A stretch of DNA of 64,000 bases from an uncultured Pelagibacteraceae bacterium (lineage in GTDB: Bacteria; Pseudomonadota; Alphaproteobacteria; Pelagibacterales; Pelagibacteraceae). This document shows positions 19,600 to 27,802 of the stretch, in pieces; position 1 is the stretch's first letter, and each line of letters starts with the position of its first letter. The stretch spans positions 1-64,000 of the forward strand of contig CACNQD010000001.1 in NCBI GenBank assembly GCA_902622545.1, written 5' to 3'. The notes beneath the pieces are model-generated. The model was given only the letters and a program-made list of their open reading frames with translations, had not been told where the DNA came from and did no database searches. The translations under genes and the position numbers were made by a program.

Positions 19600-19600
19600 C

Positions 19601-20767
19601 TTACTTAAGATCATTACAAACTTTAGAGATAATTTTTACTGCAATGTCTATTTCTTTTTTTTTAACATTTAAAGGGGGCAATATTCTAATAACATTCTCA
19701 GCAGCACGAATAGTTAATAATCTATAGTCCATTAGTTTTTTTATAAATAAAGTTGGATTATTATGAAGTTGAATACCAATCAATAATCCTCTTCCTCTTA
19801 TTTCTTTTATAATATCTGGGTGTTCAGATTTAATACTATTCAATTTTTCTAAAAAATATTTAGACAATTTTTTTATGTTATTTAAAAAACTTCTTTTTGA
19901 AACTATATCCATAACTGTATTGCCAACAGTCATAGCTAAAGGATTTCCTCCGAAGGTTGAGCCATGAGAGCCCGCAGTCATACCTGATGCAACTTTTTTG
20001 TTCATTAAAACTGCTCCTATGGGAAATCCTCCACCAATTCCTTTAGCAATTGGAACAATGTCTGGTTTTACCTTGGATTTTTCAAAAGCAAAAAAATCAC
20101 CAGATCTTGCTACTCCACATTGTACTTCATCAAGAATTAATAAAATTTTTTTTTTATTGCACAATTGTCTTAATTCTCTCAAACACCAATCGGGTATTAC
20201 TTTAATCCCTCCCTCTCCCATAACAGTTTCCACCATTATTGCGGCAGTATTCTTATTTATTTTTTTTTTTAAAGAATCATGATTTCCAAATTTAAAATGG
20301 TCAAAACCTGGTATTTTCGGACCAAATCCCTCTGTCATTTTTTTTGATCCACTAGCAAAAATTGCAGCCAATGTTCTTCCATGAAATGAATTCTTTACAC
20401 ATAATATTCTATTTTTTTTTGGTTTTCCTATTGAATAAAAATATCTTCTCGCAACTTTAACAGCAGCCTCAGTTGCCTCCGCGCCACTATTTTGAAACAT
20501 TACAAAATCTGCAAAAGTTTTTTTACATAACTTTTCGGCAAGTTTTTCACCCTCTGGAATTTGAAAAGCATTTGAAACATGCCAAAGCTTCTTTGATTGG
20601 ATTTTTATTGTCTCTATGAGTTTAGGGTGTGAATGACCCAGAGAATTTACAGCTATACCTTGAACAAAGTCTAGATACCTTTTATTGTCAGACGAAAATA
20701 AATAACTTCCCTTTCCAAATTTAAAAGAGATTTTTTTTCTATTATAGTTTTTTGCTAAATAGCTCAT
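19601..20767 (-). CDS. argD: Acetylornithine aminotransferase
   Basis: PLP-dependent class III aminotransferase of 388 residues that makes N-acetylornithine; it may also serve the DAP pathway. Motifs are FQNSGAEATEAAVKVARRY, the cofactor-contacting ILDEVQCGVARSGDFFAFE, and the PLP lysine in IAKGIGGGFPIGA. It overlaps the upstream ABC-2 permease by 4 bases and is followed by argF, forming argD-argF. Confidence 0.96.
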   Translation of the reverse strand: MSYLAKNYNRKKISFKFGKGSYLFSSDNKRYLDFVQGIAVNSLGHSHPKLIETIKIQSKKLWHVSNAFQIPEGEKLAEKLCKKTFADFVMFQNSGAEATEAAVKVARRYFYSIGKPKKNRILCVKNSFHGRTLAAIFASGSKKMTEGFGPKIPGFDHFKFGNHDSLKKKINKNTAAIMVETVMGEGGIKVIPDWCLRELRQLCNKKKILLILDEVQCGVARSGDFFAFEKSKVKPDIVPIAKGIGGGFPIGAVLMNKKVASGMTAGSHGSTFGGNPLAMTVGNTVMDIVSKRSFLNNIKKLSKYFLEKLNSIKSEHPDIIKEIRGRGLLIGIQLHNNPTLFIKKLMDYRLLTIRAAENVIRILPPLNVKKKEIDIAVKIISKVCNDLK

Positions 20768-21576
20768 GTCTTTATTTTATATCCTATTTTATACAAATAA
20801 TAAGCGGTCCACCACAAAAGTAAATTTAGAACTAACAAGTAAATTAACCCAAATGTTGTGGATCCGTCGCTTATACCAATCATCGAAAACCTCAAACCAT
20901 CTATCATATGAAAAAAAGGATTATAAAAACTCATTTCTTTCAGTAAATCTGGAAGTCTCTCAATTGAATAAAATGTTCCCGACAAAAAAGATAAAGGTAC
21001 TATTACAAAATTAGTAACGGTGGCCATATTATCGTATCTCTCGGCCCATAAGCCAGCTATAAAACCTAAAGATCCCATAAAAAATGAGGAAAATAATAAG
21101 TAAATTATGAAATAGTAATAATTTAAAACTGTTATATTTACAAACAGATTAAAACAAATAATTGACACAAAGCATATTATAAAAGCTCTTGTAACTGAAG
21201 CGAAAATGATTGCTAAGGTAACTTCTCCTGCAGACAATGGGCTTCCAATTAAATCAATGATATTTCCCATCATTTTACCTCCTAATATCGAGGATGATGA
21301 GTGGGAAAAAGATTGTTGAATTACTTGCATAGAGATTAGACCAGGAGCTAAAAACTCAATGAAAGGTAAGCCTAAAACTTCGCCTCTAACTTCTCCTAAA
21401 GCAATAGATATTACAATCAAAAATAGAATTCCTGTTAACATTGGGCCTAATATCGTTTGCCCTGATACAATTAAAAATCGTAAAGTTTCTTTTTTATATA
21501 AAGAATAAAAACCTATCCAATTTATTAATCCAAATCTTCTTTTTCCAATTTTGTATTTATTATTTAATTCAACCAT
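20764..21576 (-). CDS. ABC-2 type transporter permease
   Basis: Integral membrane protein of 270 residues with about six hydrophobic segments and the ABC-2 signature in the second half (FVIVPLSFLSGTFYSIERLP, then FYNPFFHMIDGLRF). Such permeases export polysaccharides, lipids or drugs together with an ATPase. No ATPase gene is adjacent, so its partner must be encoded elsewhere. It overlaps argD by 4 bases. The substrate cannot be assigned. Confidence 0.88.
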   Translation of the reverse strand: MVELNNKYKIGKRRFGLINWIGFYSLYKKETLRFLIVSGQTILGPMLTGILFLIVISIALGEVRGEVLGLPFIEFLAPGLISMQVIQQSFSHSSSSILGGKMMGNIIDLIGSPLSAGEVTLAIIFASVTRAFIICFVSIICFNLFVNITVLNYYYFIIYLLFSSFFMGSLGFIAGLWAERYDNMATVTNFVIVPLSFLSGTFYSIERLPDLLKEMSFYNPFFHMIDGLRFSMIGISDGSTTFGLIYLLVLNLLLWWTAYYLYKIGYKIKT

Positions 21577-21698
21577 AAATATAATTCTTAATAATTTAAA
21601 AAAACTGTTAGGAAATAAAATAATATGCTTGTTAAAAAATTAAATATATTTAAGCTATATATTGTATTTAATAAAAATTAAATAACAAAATATAGTTA

Positions 21699-22187
21699 AT
21701 GAGTTGGACAGATGAAAAAGTTGCTAAATTAAAAGAGCTTTGGGGCAAAGGCAGTACTGCAAGCCAAATAGCTGAAATATTAGGTGGCGTCAGTAGAAAT
21801 GCAGTAATTGGAAAGGCTCATAGACTAAATTTATCTGGTAAAATTATTGCAAAAAAAGGGTCTCACAACCAAAAAATAGATAAATCAAAAAATTTAAACG
21901 TTAGAAAAGTAAGAAGAGGAAAGTTTAAATCTTTAGTAATTGAAAAAGATTTTGAACCGGAAAATCCAAAACAGCTTGAGGAACTTGATGATAATACATG
22001 TAAATGGCCTATTGGACATCCAAATGAGGAAGGTTTTTATTTTTGTGGTAGAACTTCCCTAAAAGATTTTTCATACTGCCGTCTCCATTTGCTCTACGCG
22101 TTTCAGCCGAAAAATAAAAAGGAAGAAGTTGTTGATAAGGATAGTGAAGTTCCAAAATTTATACAAAAGAAAATTAAGTCAGCTTAA
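21699..22187 (+). CDS. gcrA: GcrA cell cycle regulator
   Basis: Alphaproteobacterial sigma-70 cofactor that senses methylated GANTC promoters in Caulobacter. The N-terminal helix-turn-helix is MSWTDEKVAKLKELWGKG followed by SRNAVIGKAHRL. A basic linker leads to the C-terminal sigma-interacting domain with CKWPIGHP, FYFCGR and YCRLH, all retained. Length is 162 residues. Whether the cognate CcrM methylase exists is not visible here. The end overlaps the convergent small membrane protein by 9 bases. Confidence 0.94.
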   Translation: MSWTDEKVAKLKELWGKGSTASQIAEILGGVSRNAVIGKAHRLNLSGKIIAKKGSHNQKIDKSKNLNVRKVRRGKFKSLVIEKDFEPENPKQLEELDDNTCKWPIGHPNEEGFYFCGRTSLKDFSYCRLHLLYAFQPKNKKEEVVDKDSEVPKFIQKKIKSA

Positions 22188-22421
22188 CAATTTTTTTTTT
22201 GCAATATTAAATTCTTTTTTATCAATTGTTCCATCGTCATAAAGTTTTTTTAATCTTATTAATTCACCGGTTATATTCTTAGGAGAATTTGACTTTTTTT
22301 TGGAATTATTTGATTTATTTGCATTTTTTGCTTTAACTCCTCTATCAATTCCCAGTATAGCTAAATACAGAACAAAAAATAATATAGCAGCAACGATAAT
22401 GTAAATAATCCAAGTAATCAT
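22179..22421 (-). CDS. Small membrane protein with SHOCT-like tail
   Basis: Protein of 80 residues: one N-terminal transmembrane segment (about 3-24), a Lys/Asn/Ser-rich linker, and a C-terminal piece LKKLYDDGTIDKKEFNIAKKKLL that matches the SHOCT pattern, a short oligomerisation-like motif. Function unknown. It starts 9 bases after the stop of the NDUFA9-like gene on the same strand, so co-transcription is likely. Confidence 0.75.
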   Translation of the reverse strand: MITWIIYIIVAAILFFVLYLAILGIDRGVKAKNANKSNNSKKKSNSPKNITGELIRLKKLYDDGTIDKKEFNIAKKKLLS

Positions 22422-22430
22422 GGTTTCAAA

Positions 22431-23381
22431 TTAATGTTTTTTTTTTGAATATTCTCCAGTTTCCTTCCACATATAACAATATTTTTCAACTTCATTTTCA
22501 AATTTTAATACAAAATCTTTTCCAATATCAAAATTTGTTTTATATTTTCCAGAGGGTATATTATCATAAAACAACAGTTTTATTTGATCTCTAGTGATTA
22601 GCGGTTTAGGTAAAATTTGAAAAAATGTTGCCATTATATTTGCTATAAATATGGGAATTGGCACAAATAATCTTTTTTTTTCCATTAATTTAAGTAATTT
22701 TTCAATAATCTCTTTAAATGTTAACTCCTCTGGTCCAATACATTCTATTATTTTATAATTAGTTTCATTTTCAATTAGATTTAATATCAAATTACATATA
22801 TCAATACAGTGTAAAGGCATAAATTTAGTTTTTCCTCCATAGTATAAAGGAAAAATTGGTGCAAGATTTAACAATCCCATTAACATAGTTGTAAAATTAT
22901 CATCTACTGAGTAAACAATAGATGGTTTTAAAATAATTGCATCTTTGAATTTATTTCTAATTGCGATTTCACCATTCAATTTGCTCATTGCATACTTTGA
23001 GTCTTTTGCATTCTCAATACCCAGTGCCGAAAGATGAATAAATTTACTTACATTATGTTTTTGACAGATTTCGGATATAGCAGCTGGGAACCTTACATGT
23101 ATATTTTTAAAATTATTAGGTCCTTTTTCAAATAAAATTCCTACTAAATTTATGCATACATCAGCTTTTTTAATTAAATCTTCAATTTTGGTTAAATCAA
23201 ATATGTTTGCTTCTACAATATCTAAATATCCTGGGTTTGCTTGAGTTTTCAATATATAACCCTTCTGATGTAAGTTTCTGGTAACAGCTGTTACCTTTAA
23301 ATTTTTCCTAGTTAGGCCTCTAATAAGATTTCGACCAATTTGACCGCTAGCGCCAAAAATTAGACAATTTTTTGGTTTCAT
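22431..23381 (-). CDS. NDUFA9-like NAD(P)-binding protein (atypical SDR)
   Basis: A 316-residue Rossmann-fold protein of the atypical short-chain dehydrogenase group: IFGASGQIGRNLIRGL at the N-terminus binds the dinucleotide, and INLVGILFE and FIHLSALGIE are typical of the complex I accessory subunit NDUFA9 and its alphaproteobacterial homologues. The active-site Tyr of classical SDRs is weakly represented (SKYAMSK). A role in complex I assembly or stability, or in quinone biology, is inferred from the family only. Confidence 0.85.
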   Translation of the reverse strand: MKPKNCLIFGASGQIGRNLIRGLTRKNLKVTAVTRNLHQKGYILKTQANPGYLDIVEANIFDLTKIEDLIKKADVCINLVGILFEKGPNNFKNIHVRFPAAISEICQKHNVSKFIHLSALGIENAKDSKYAMSKLNGEIAIRNKFKDAIILKPSIVYSVDDNFTTMLMGLLNLAPIFPLYYGGKTKFMPLHCIDICNLILNLIENETNYKIIECIGPEELTFKEIIEKLLKLMEKKRLFVPIPIFIANIMATFFQILPKPLITRDQIKLLFYDNIPSGKYKTNFDIGKDFVLKFENEVEKYCYMWKETGEYSKKKH

Positions 23382-23407
23382 ATATACATTAAATATTAAA
23401 AAATTTT

Positions 23408-24013
23408 ATGGATATCAAACTTCACAAAAATGATTTACCAAAAGATTTAGAATTTGGCAACAAGATTGCTGTAGATTGTGAATTCATGGGATTAAATTTT
23501 TTAAGGGATAAATTGTGCCTTGTTCAAATTTCATCTGGTAAATCTGATGCACATATTGTTCAATTAGATAGGTCTAATTATGATGCTCCTAATCTTAAAA
23601 AAATTTTATCAGATAAATTCATTATAAAAATATTCCATTACGCTAGATCAGATTTAGTTTTTATAAAAAAATATTTAAAAGTTAACGTTGATAATGTTGA
23701 AGATACAAAATTACAATCAAAACTAATCAGAAAATATACCGATAAACATGGTTTAAAGGATTTGGTTAAAGAGTTTATTGGGGTGGATATTAGCAAGCAA
23801 TATCAAACTTCGGATTTTGGCGGAGAATTATCAAATGCCCAAATTAAGTATTGCGCAAATGATGTTATTTATTTACATAAAATTAATGACGTATTAAATA
23901 AAATGTTAACAAGAGAAAATCGGATAAAACTTTATAAAGACTGTTTGAAATATTTAAATACTAGAGTGAATTTAGATTTAGAATGTTTTCCAGATGATAT
24001 TTGGTCACACTAA
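23408..24013 (+). CDS. RNase D-like 3'-5' exonuclease (DnaQ fold)
   Basis: A 201-residue protein consisting essentially of the DEDD exonuclease domain: VDCEFMGL (motif I), FHYARSDLVFI (motif II) and the YCANDVIYLH segment (motif III, DEDDy type with Tyr). The C-terminal HRDC domains of full RNase D are absent, as usual for the short alphaproteobacterial form. It probably trims tRNA or other RNA 3' ends. The stop overlaps the kdsD start by one base. Confidence 0.9.
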   Translation: MDIKLHKNDLPKDLEFGNKIAVDCEFMGLNFLRDKLCLVQISSGKSDAHIVQLDRSNYDAPNLKKILSDKFIIKIFHYARSDLVFIKKYLKVNVDNVEDTKLQSKLIRKYTDKHGLKDLVKEFIGVDISKQYQTSDFGGELSNAQIKYCANDVIYLHKINDVLNKMLTRENRIKLYKDCLKYLNTRVNLDLECFPDDIWSH

Positions 24014-24993
24014 TGTCTAAGAATAATTTTAAAAAAATTGCTCAAGAAGTTATTTCTTCTGAAATAAAATCACTACAAAAATTAAAAAGATCTATAGATA
24101 AAAATTTTAATAAAGTTATTGATGCTATAACCAACTGTAAAAAAGGTAAAATCATTTTATCTGGTGTAGGAAAATCTGGCATAATAGCAAAAAAAATATC
24201 CTCTACTCTCTCTTCGGTTGGTACTCCATCTTTTTTTGTTGATGCAAGCTCATGTTCTCATGGAGATTTGGGGCAAATAAGTTCAAATGATATTCTTATC
24301 TTAATTAGTAATAGTGGTGAATCCGCTGAGCTAAAAAATATAATACAACACGCTAATAGAAACCGAAATATCATTTTAATAGGCATTGTTTCAAAAAAAA
24401 ACTCGTTACTTTATAAGAATTCAGATATAAAAATTTTATTACCAGAGGTTAAAGAAGCGGGACCTGGTAGTATTGTGCCAACATCTTCAACTACAATGCA
24501 GCTTGCTATTGGGGATGCAATAGCCATATCAACCATGAAACATAAAAAATTTGGTGAAAAAGAATTTAAAAAATTTCATCCGTCTGGTAGCATAGGTGCT
24601 AAACTAAAAACAGTTGAGGATTTAATGCTAAAAGGTAAAAAAATTCCGTTTATAAATGAAAATATTAAAATGCGGACTGCTTTGAAAATTATTACAAAAA
24701 AAAAACTCGGAGTTTTAATTGTACAAAACAACTCAAAAAAAACCAATGGTATTATAACTGATGGTCAAATCAGAAGAATAAATGAAAAAAAGGGTAATTT
24801 AGATAATCTTAAAGTTAAAAACGTGATGACAAAAAACCCTATATCTATTGATAAAGAAGTTTTAGCGGCTAAAGCACTGTCATTAATGAACTTAAAAAGA
24901 ATAACATCTCTATGCGTACATAAAAATAAAATTAAGAATAAAACTATAGGGATTATTCATATTCATAATATCTTAGAAAACAATATTCAATAA
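24013..24993 (+). CDS. kdsD: Arabinose-5-phosphate isomerase (KdsD/KpsF family)
   Basis: Makes arabinose 5-phosphate for Kdo synthesis. The start at 24013 (MSKNNFKK) is preferred to an alternative codon at 24001 that overlaps the nuclease gene. The SIS sugar-isomerase domain (GVGKSGIIAKKI, SNSGESAEL, FHPSGSIGAKL) is followed by two CBS domains (VEDLMLKGKKIPF and NVMTKNPISI). Length 326 residues. It is followed without a gap by lptC and lptB, so it belongs to a lipopolysaccharide supply and export operon. Confidence 0.94.
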   Translation: MSKNNFKKIAQEVISSEIKSLQKLKRSIDKNFNKVIDAITNCKKGKIILSGVGKSGIIAKKISSTLSSVGTPSFFVDASSCSHGDLGQISSNDILILISNSGESAELKNIIQHANRNRNIILIGIVSKKNSLLYKNSDIKILLPEVKEAGPGSIVPTSSTTMQLAIGDAIAISTMKHKKFGEKEFKKFHPSGSIGAKLKTVEDLMLKGKKIPFINENIKMRTALKIITKKKLGVLIVQNNSKKTNGIITDGQIRRINEKKGNLDNLKVKNVMTKNPISIDKEVLAAKALSLMNLKRITSLCVHKNKIKNKTIGIIHIHNILENNIQ

Positions 24994-25593
24994 ATGGATA
25001 AAAAAACTTATATTCAAATTGTTATTATCTTAATTATATTTTCTATTCTAACATTTGTTTATATATATTATTTTAGTAAATCTAGTAATACACTTTCAAA
25101 ACTTGAAAGGGAAAAAACAGATATTAATATTGTCAAAGGATCTGAGGATTTAATAAGCGAAATGTCTTATTTTTCCGAAGATAACAAAGGTAACAGATAC
25201 GAGATTAAATCTGAATACGGCGTTATTAATCCTGACAAATCAAATTTAATTTTAATGGATAAAGTGACTGCAATTATATATTTATTAGATGGAGAAAAAA
25301 TTTTTATTAGCTCTAAAAAAGCAGAATACAATGATGATAATAATGATACAACTTTTAGTGGTTCGGTAAAAATGGTATATATAGATCATAAAATTAAATC
25401 TGAATATATGGATCTATCTTTTAAAAATCAAACTGCTTCTCTTTATGATAATGTATCTTATAATAGTAAATTATCAAATTTAATTGCAGATAGAATATTC
25501 GTAGATTTTTTAAATAAAAAAACAAAAATACAAATGAATAATGAGAATAACAGTATCTTAGTTCGGAGCATAATAAATAATGGGAATAATTAA
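24994..25593 (+). CDS. lptC: LPS export protein LptC-like
   Basis: A 199-residue protein with one N-terminal transmembrane segment (about 7-28) and a periplasmic OstA/LptC-type beta-jellyroll, seen as alternating short strands such as YEIKSEYGVINPD and IFISSKKAEYND. LptC bridges the LptB2FG transporter to LptA. The gene starts on the base after kdsD and overlaps lptB by 14 bases. A separate lptA is not present between them, although that is its usual position. The family is weakly conserved, so the call rests on topology and context. Confidence 0.8.
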   Translation: MDKKTYIQIVIILIIFSILTFVYIYYFSKSSNTLSKLEREKTDINIVKGSEDLISEMSYFSEDNKGNRYEIKSEYGVINPDKSNLILMDKVTAIIYLLDGEKIFISSKKAEYNDDNNDTTFSGSVKMVYIDHKIKSEYMDLSFKNQTASLYDNVSYNSKLSNLIADRIFVDFLNKKTKIQMNNENNSILVRSIINNGNN

Positions 25594-26356
25594 GAAGTTT
25601 CGTATAAAAAGTTTTAAGCAAAAAAAAACCATATTAAAACTTAAAAACATAAGTTTATCTTTTCAAAAAAGACAGATATTAGAGAATATTAGTTTTGAGA
25701 TAAATCAAGGCGAAATTTTTGGAATGTTAGGACCAAATGGAGTAGGAAAATCAACAATTTTTAATTTGGTAACTGGTTTAATAAAACCAGATAAAGGAGA
25801 GATAATTATAAAAGATGAAAAAGTAAATGATTATCCAATTTTTATGAGAACTGCAAAATTCAAAATTGGATATGTGCCACAATATGGTGGCTATTTTTAT
25901 GATTTAACATTGTTTGAGAATTTGAAAGCGGTTGCAGAAATTTTGGTTAATGATCAGAGAAAAAGAGCTGAAAAAATTAATTTTCTAATATCAAAATTTG
26001 ATCTAAGCCAAATTAGAGATATAAAAGCAAAATTTTTGTCTGGAGGCCAAAAAAAAAAATTGGTTATTGCTATGGCTTTATTAGGGGACCCAGAATTGCT
26101 CCTTTTAGATGAGTGCTTTGCAGCACTTGACGTTATGACAATTAAAATGTTGCAGCAAATTATTGTAAATCTGCAATATGAAAATCAAATAACGATATGT
26201 ATATGTGACCACCAGGCGAGAGATCTATTAACATGTGTCGATATTGCTATGGTGCTATCTGAAGGTAAAGTAATTGCAAAAGGGACGCCAACTGAACTTA
26301 TACAAAATCAAAGTGCTAAGACAGCTTATTTTGGAGATTCTTTTAAATTTAATTAA
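25580..26356 (+). CDS. lptB: LPS export ABC transporter ATP-binding protein LptB
   Basis: ATPase of the LptBFG complex that extracts lipopolysaccharide from the inner membrane. It has Walker A GPNGVGKST, Q-loop YVPQYGGYF, signature LSGGQKKKL, Walker B LLLLDECFAALD and the H-loop ICDHQ. The 258-residue protein has an N-terminal basic extension of about 15 residues. Walker B is followed by Cys (DECFA) where many LptB have DEPFA. It overlaps lptC by 14 bases, and aroA starts 5 bases downstream. Confidence 0.93.
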   Translation: MGIIKKFRIKSFKQKKTILKLKNISLSFQKRQILENISFEINQGEIFGMLGPNGVGKSTIFNLVTGLIKPDKGEIIIKDEKVNDYPIFMRTAKFKIGYVPQYGGYFYDLTLFENLKAVAEILVNDQRKRAEKINFLISKFDLSQIRDIKAKFLSGGQKKKLVIAMALLGDPELLLLDECFAALDVMTIKMLQQIIVNLQYENQITICICDHQARDLLTCVDIAMVLSEGKVIAKGTPTELIQNQSAKTAYFGDSFKFN

Positions 26357-26361
26357 ATTTA

Positions 26362-27684
26362 ATGGTAAAAATAATCATTAAAAAAAAAATCAAAAATTTT
26401 AATAAAACCATTACTGTTAATGGGGATAAAAGTTTATCTATAAGATCCCTATTAATAGGCTCACAATCATATGGGGTATGTAAAATTAAAAACTTATCTA
26501 AATCAGAAGATATTTTAAGTACCATAAGAGGACTTAAAAAATTAGGTATTAAAATTTTTTTTAAAAATGGAATATGTTATCTTTATGGTAACGGTTTAAA
26601 TGGTTTTAACTATAAAAAAAATATAACAATAGATGCTGGCAATTCTGGAACTTTCGCAAGACTTTTGCTTGGGCTTTTAGTAAAATCTCCTGTTGCAGTA
26701 AAAATTACAGGGGATAATAGTCTCTCAAGAAGAGACTTTAAAAGAATTACAAATCCATTAAGTCAATTTGGTGCAAGATTTATTACATCTAAAAGAAAAA
26801 ATCTTCCTCTAAAAATTCTAGGCACAGACTACGTAAAACCCATTAATTATTTTGAAAAAAAAGGCTCTGCACAATGCAAGAGTTCAGTGATTTTAGCTGC
26901 TCTAAATACACCGGGTAAGACAAAAATTAATGCAAAAAAATCTAGGAATCATACTGAGCTATTTATGAAATACCTGAATATACCTATAAATATTGTAAAT
27001 AAAAGGAACTACGATGTAATTGAAATGTCTGGTGAAAACCAATTTAAATCCTTTAACTATATAATTCCAGGTGACATGAGTTCATGTGCTTTTTTCATAG
27101 TACTAACATTACTTTCTGAAAATTCTAAGCTTAAAATAAAAAACGTAAATATAAATCCTACAAGAACAGGATTTATAAAAATAATAAACAAAATGGGGGC
27201 TAAGGTAAAATTTTTAAATAAAAAAAAAATTTGTGGAGAATTTTTAGGAGATATTTTTGTTAAGAGCCAAAAAAATTTTAAAGCCATTAATTGTCCGGTA
27301 AGATTGAATAGTAACGCTATAGATGAATTTTTAATTATATTTTTATTAGCTTCAAAAGCTTCTGGCACATCTCGTTTCAGAAAACTTGAGGAACTAAATA
27401 AAAAAGAGAGCCCAAGGTTAAAAATAGCTTCTATAATATTGAGAAAAATGGGAGTAAAGGTAAAATTAACTACAAATTCAATACAAATATATGGAAATCC
27501 TAACTTAACTTTAAAAAAAGAAATATTAGTAAATGATTATAATAAAGATCATAGAGTTTTTATGACCTCTGTAATAGCGGCGTTATGTTTAGGTGGAAAA
27601 TGGGTAATAGAAGACAGAGACTCATACAAGAGTTCTTTCCCTTCTTTTCTTAATATTTTAGAAAAAATTGGTTATAAATTTTAA
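26362..27684 (+). CDS. aroA: 3-phosphoshikimate 1-carboxyvinyltransferase (EPSP synthase)
   Basis: Sixth step of the shikimate pathway. The 440-residue two-domain fold shows GDKSLSIRSLLIG near the N-terminus, GNSGTFARLLLGLL in the PEP site, GSAQCKSSVILAAL, and NDYNKDHRVFMTSVIAAL near the C-terminus. The segment usually reading RPM after the GD-S-L motif is here SRRDFKR, a departure from the consensus. cmk often follows aroA but is absent here; a long inverted repeat follows instead. Confidence 0.93.
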   Translation: MVKIIIKKKIKNFNKTITVNGDKSLSIRSLLIGSQSYGVCKIKNLSKSEDILSTIRGLKKLGIKIFFKNGICYLYGNGLNGFNYKKNITIDAGNSGTFARLLLGLLVKSPVAVKITGDNSLSRRDFKRITNPLSQFGARFITSKRKNLPLKILGTDYVKPINYFEKKGSAQCKSSVILAALNTPGKTKINAKKSRNHTELFMKYLNIPINIVNKRNYDVIEMSGENQFKSFNYIIPGDMSSCAFFIVLTLLSENSKLKIKNVNINPTRTGFIKIINKMGAKVKFLNKKKICGEFLGDIFVKSQKNFKAINCPVRLNSNAIDEFLIIFLLASKASGTSRFRKLEELNKKESPRLKIASIILRKMGVKVKLTTNSIQIYGNPNLTLKKEILVNDYNKDHRVFMTSVIAALCLGGKWVIEDRDSYKSSFPSFLNILEKIGYKF

Positions 27685-27690
27685 ATATTG

Positions 27691-27749
27691 AAAAAAATAC
27701 TAAAATATTTACCCAGAATTGTTGTATTTTAAGGTTTTAGTATTTTTTT
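27691..27749 (+). terminator. Perfect 15-base inverted repeat between aroA and rpsA
   Basis: Arms 27691-27705 and 27735-27749 are exact reverse complements (AAAAAAATACTAAAA and its partner), separated by 29 bases, with the T-rich arm running into further T residues. On the plus strand this forms an A/U stem ending in a U-run, so it could terminate aroA transcription. The stem is very AT-rich and the loop long, so a role as leader structure of rpsA is also possible. Confidence 0.55.
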
Positions 27750-27802
27750 TGTTTCTTGATTAATTTAATAATTTTCTCTAAAAACTCGTTTTTAAATAAT
27801 TA

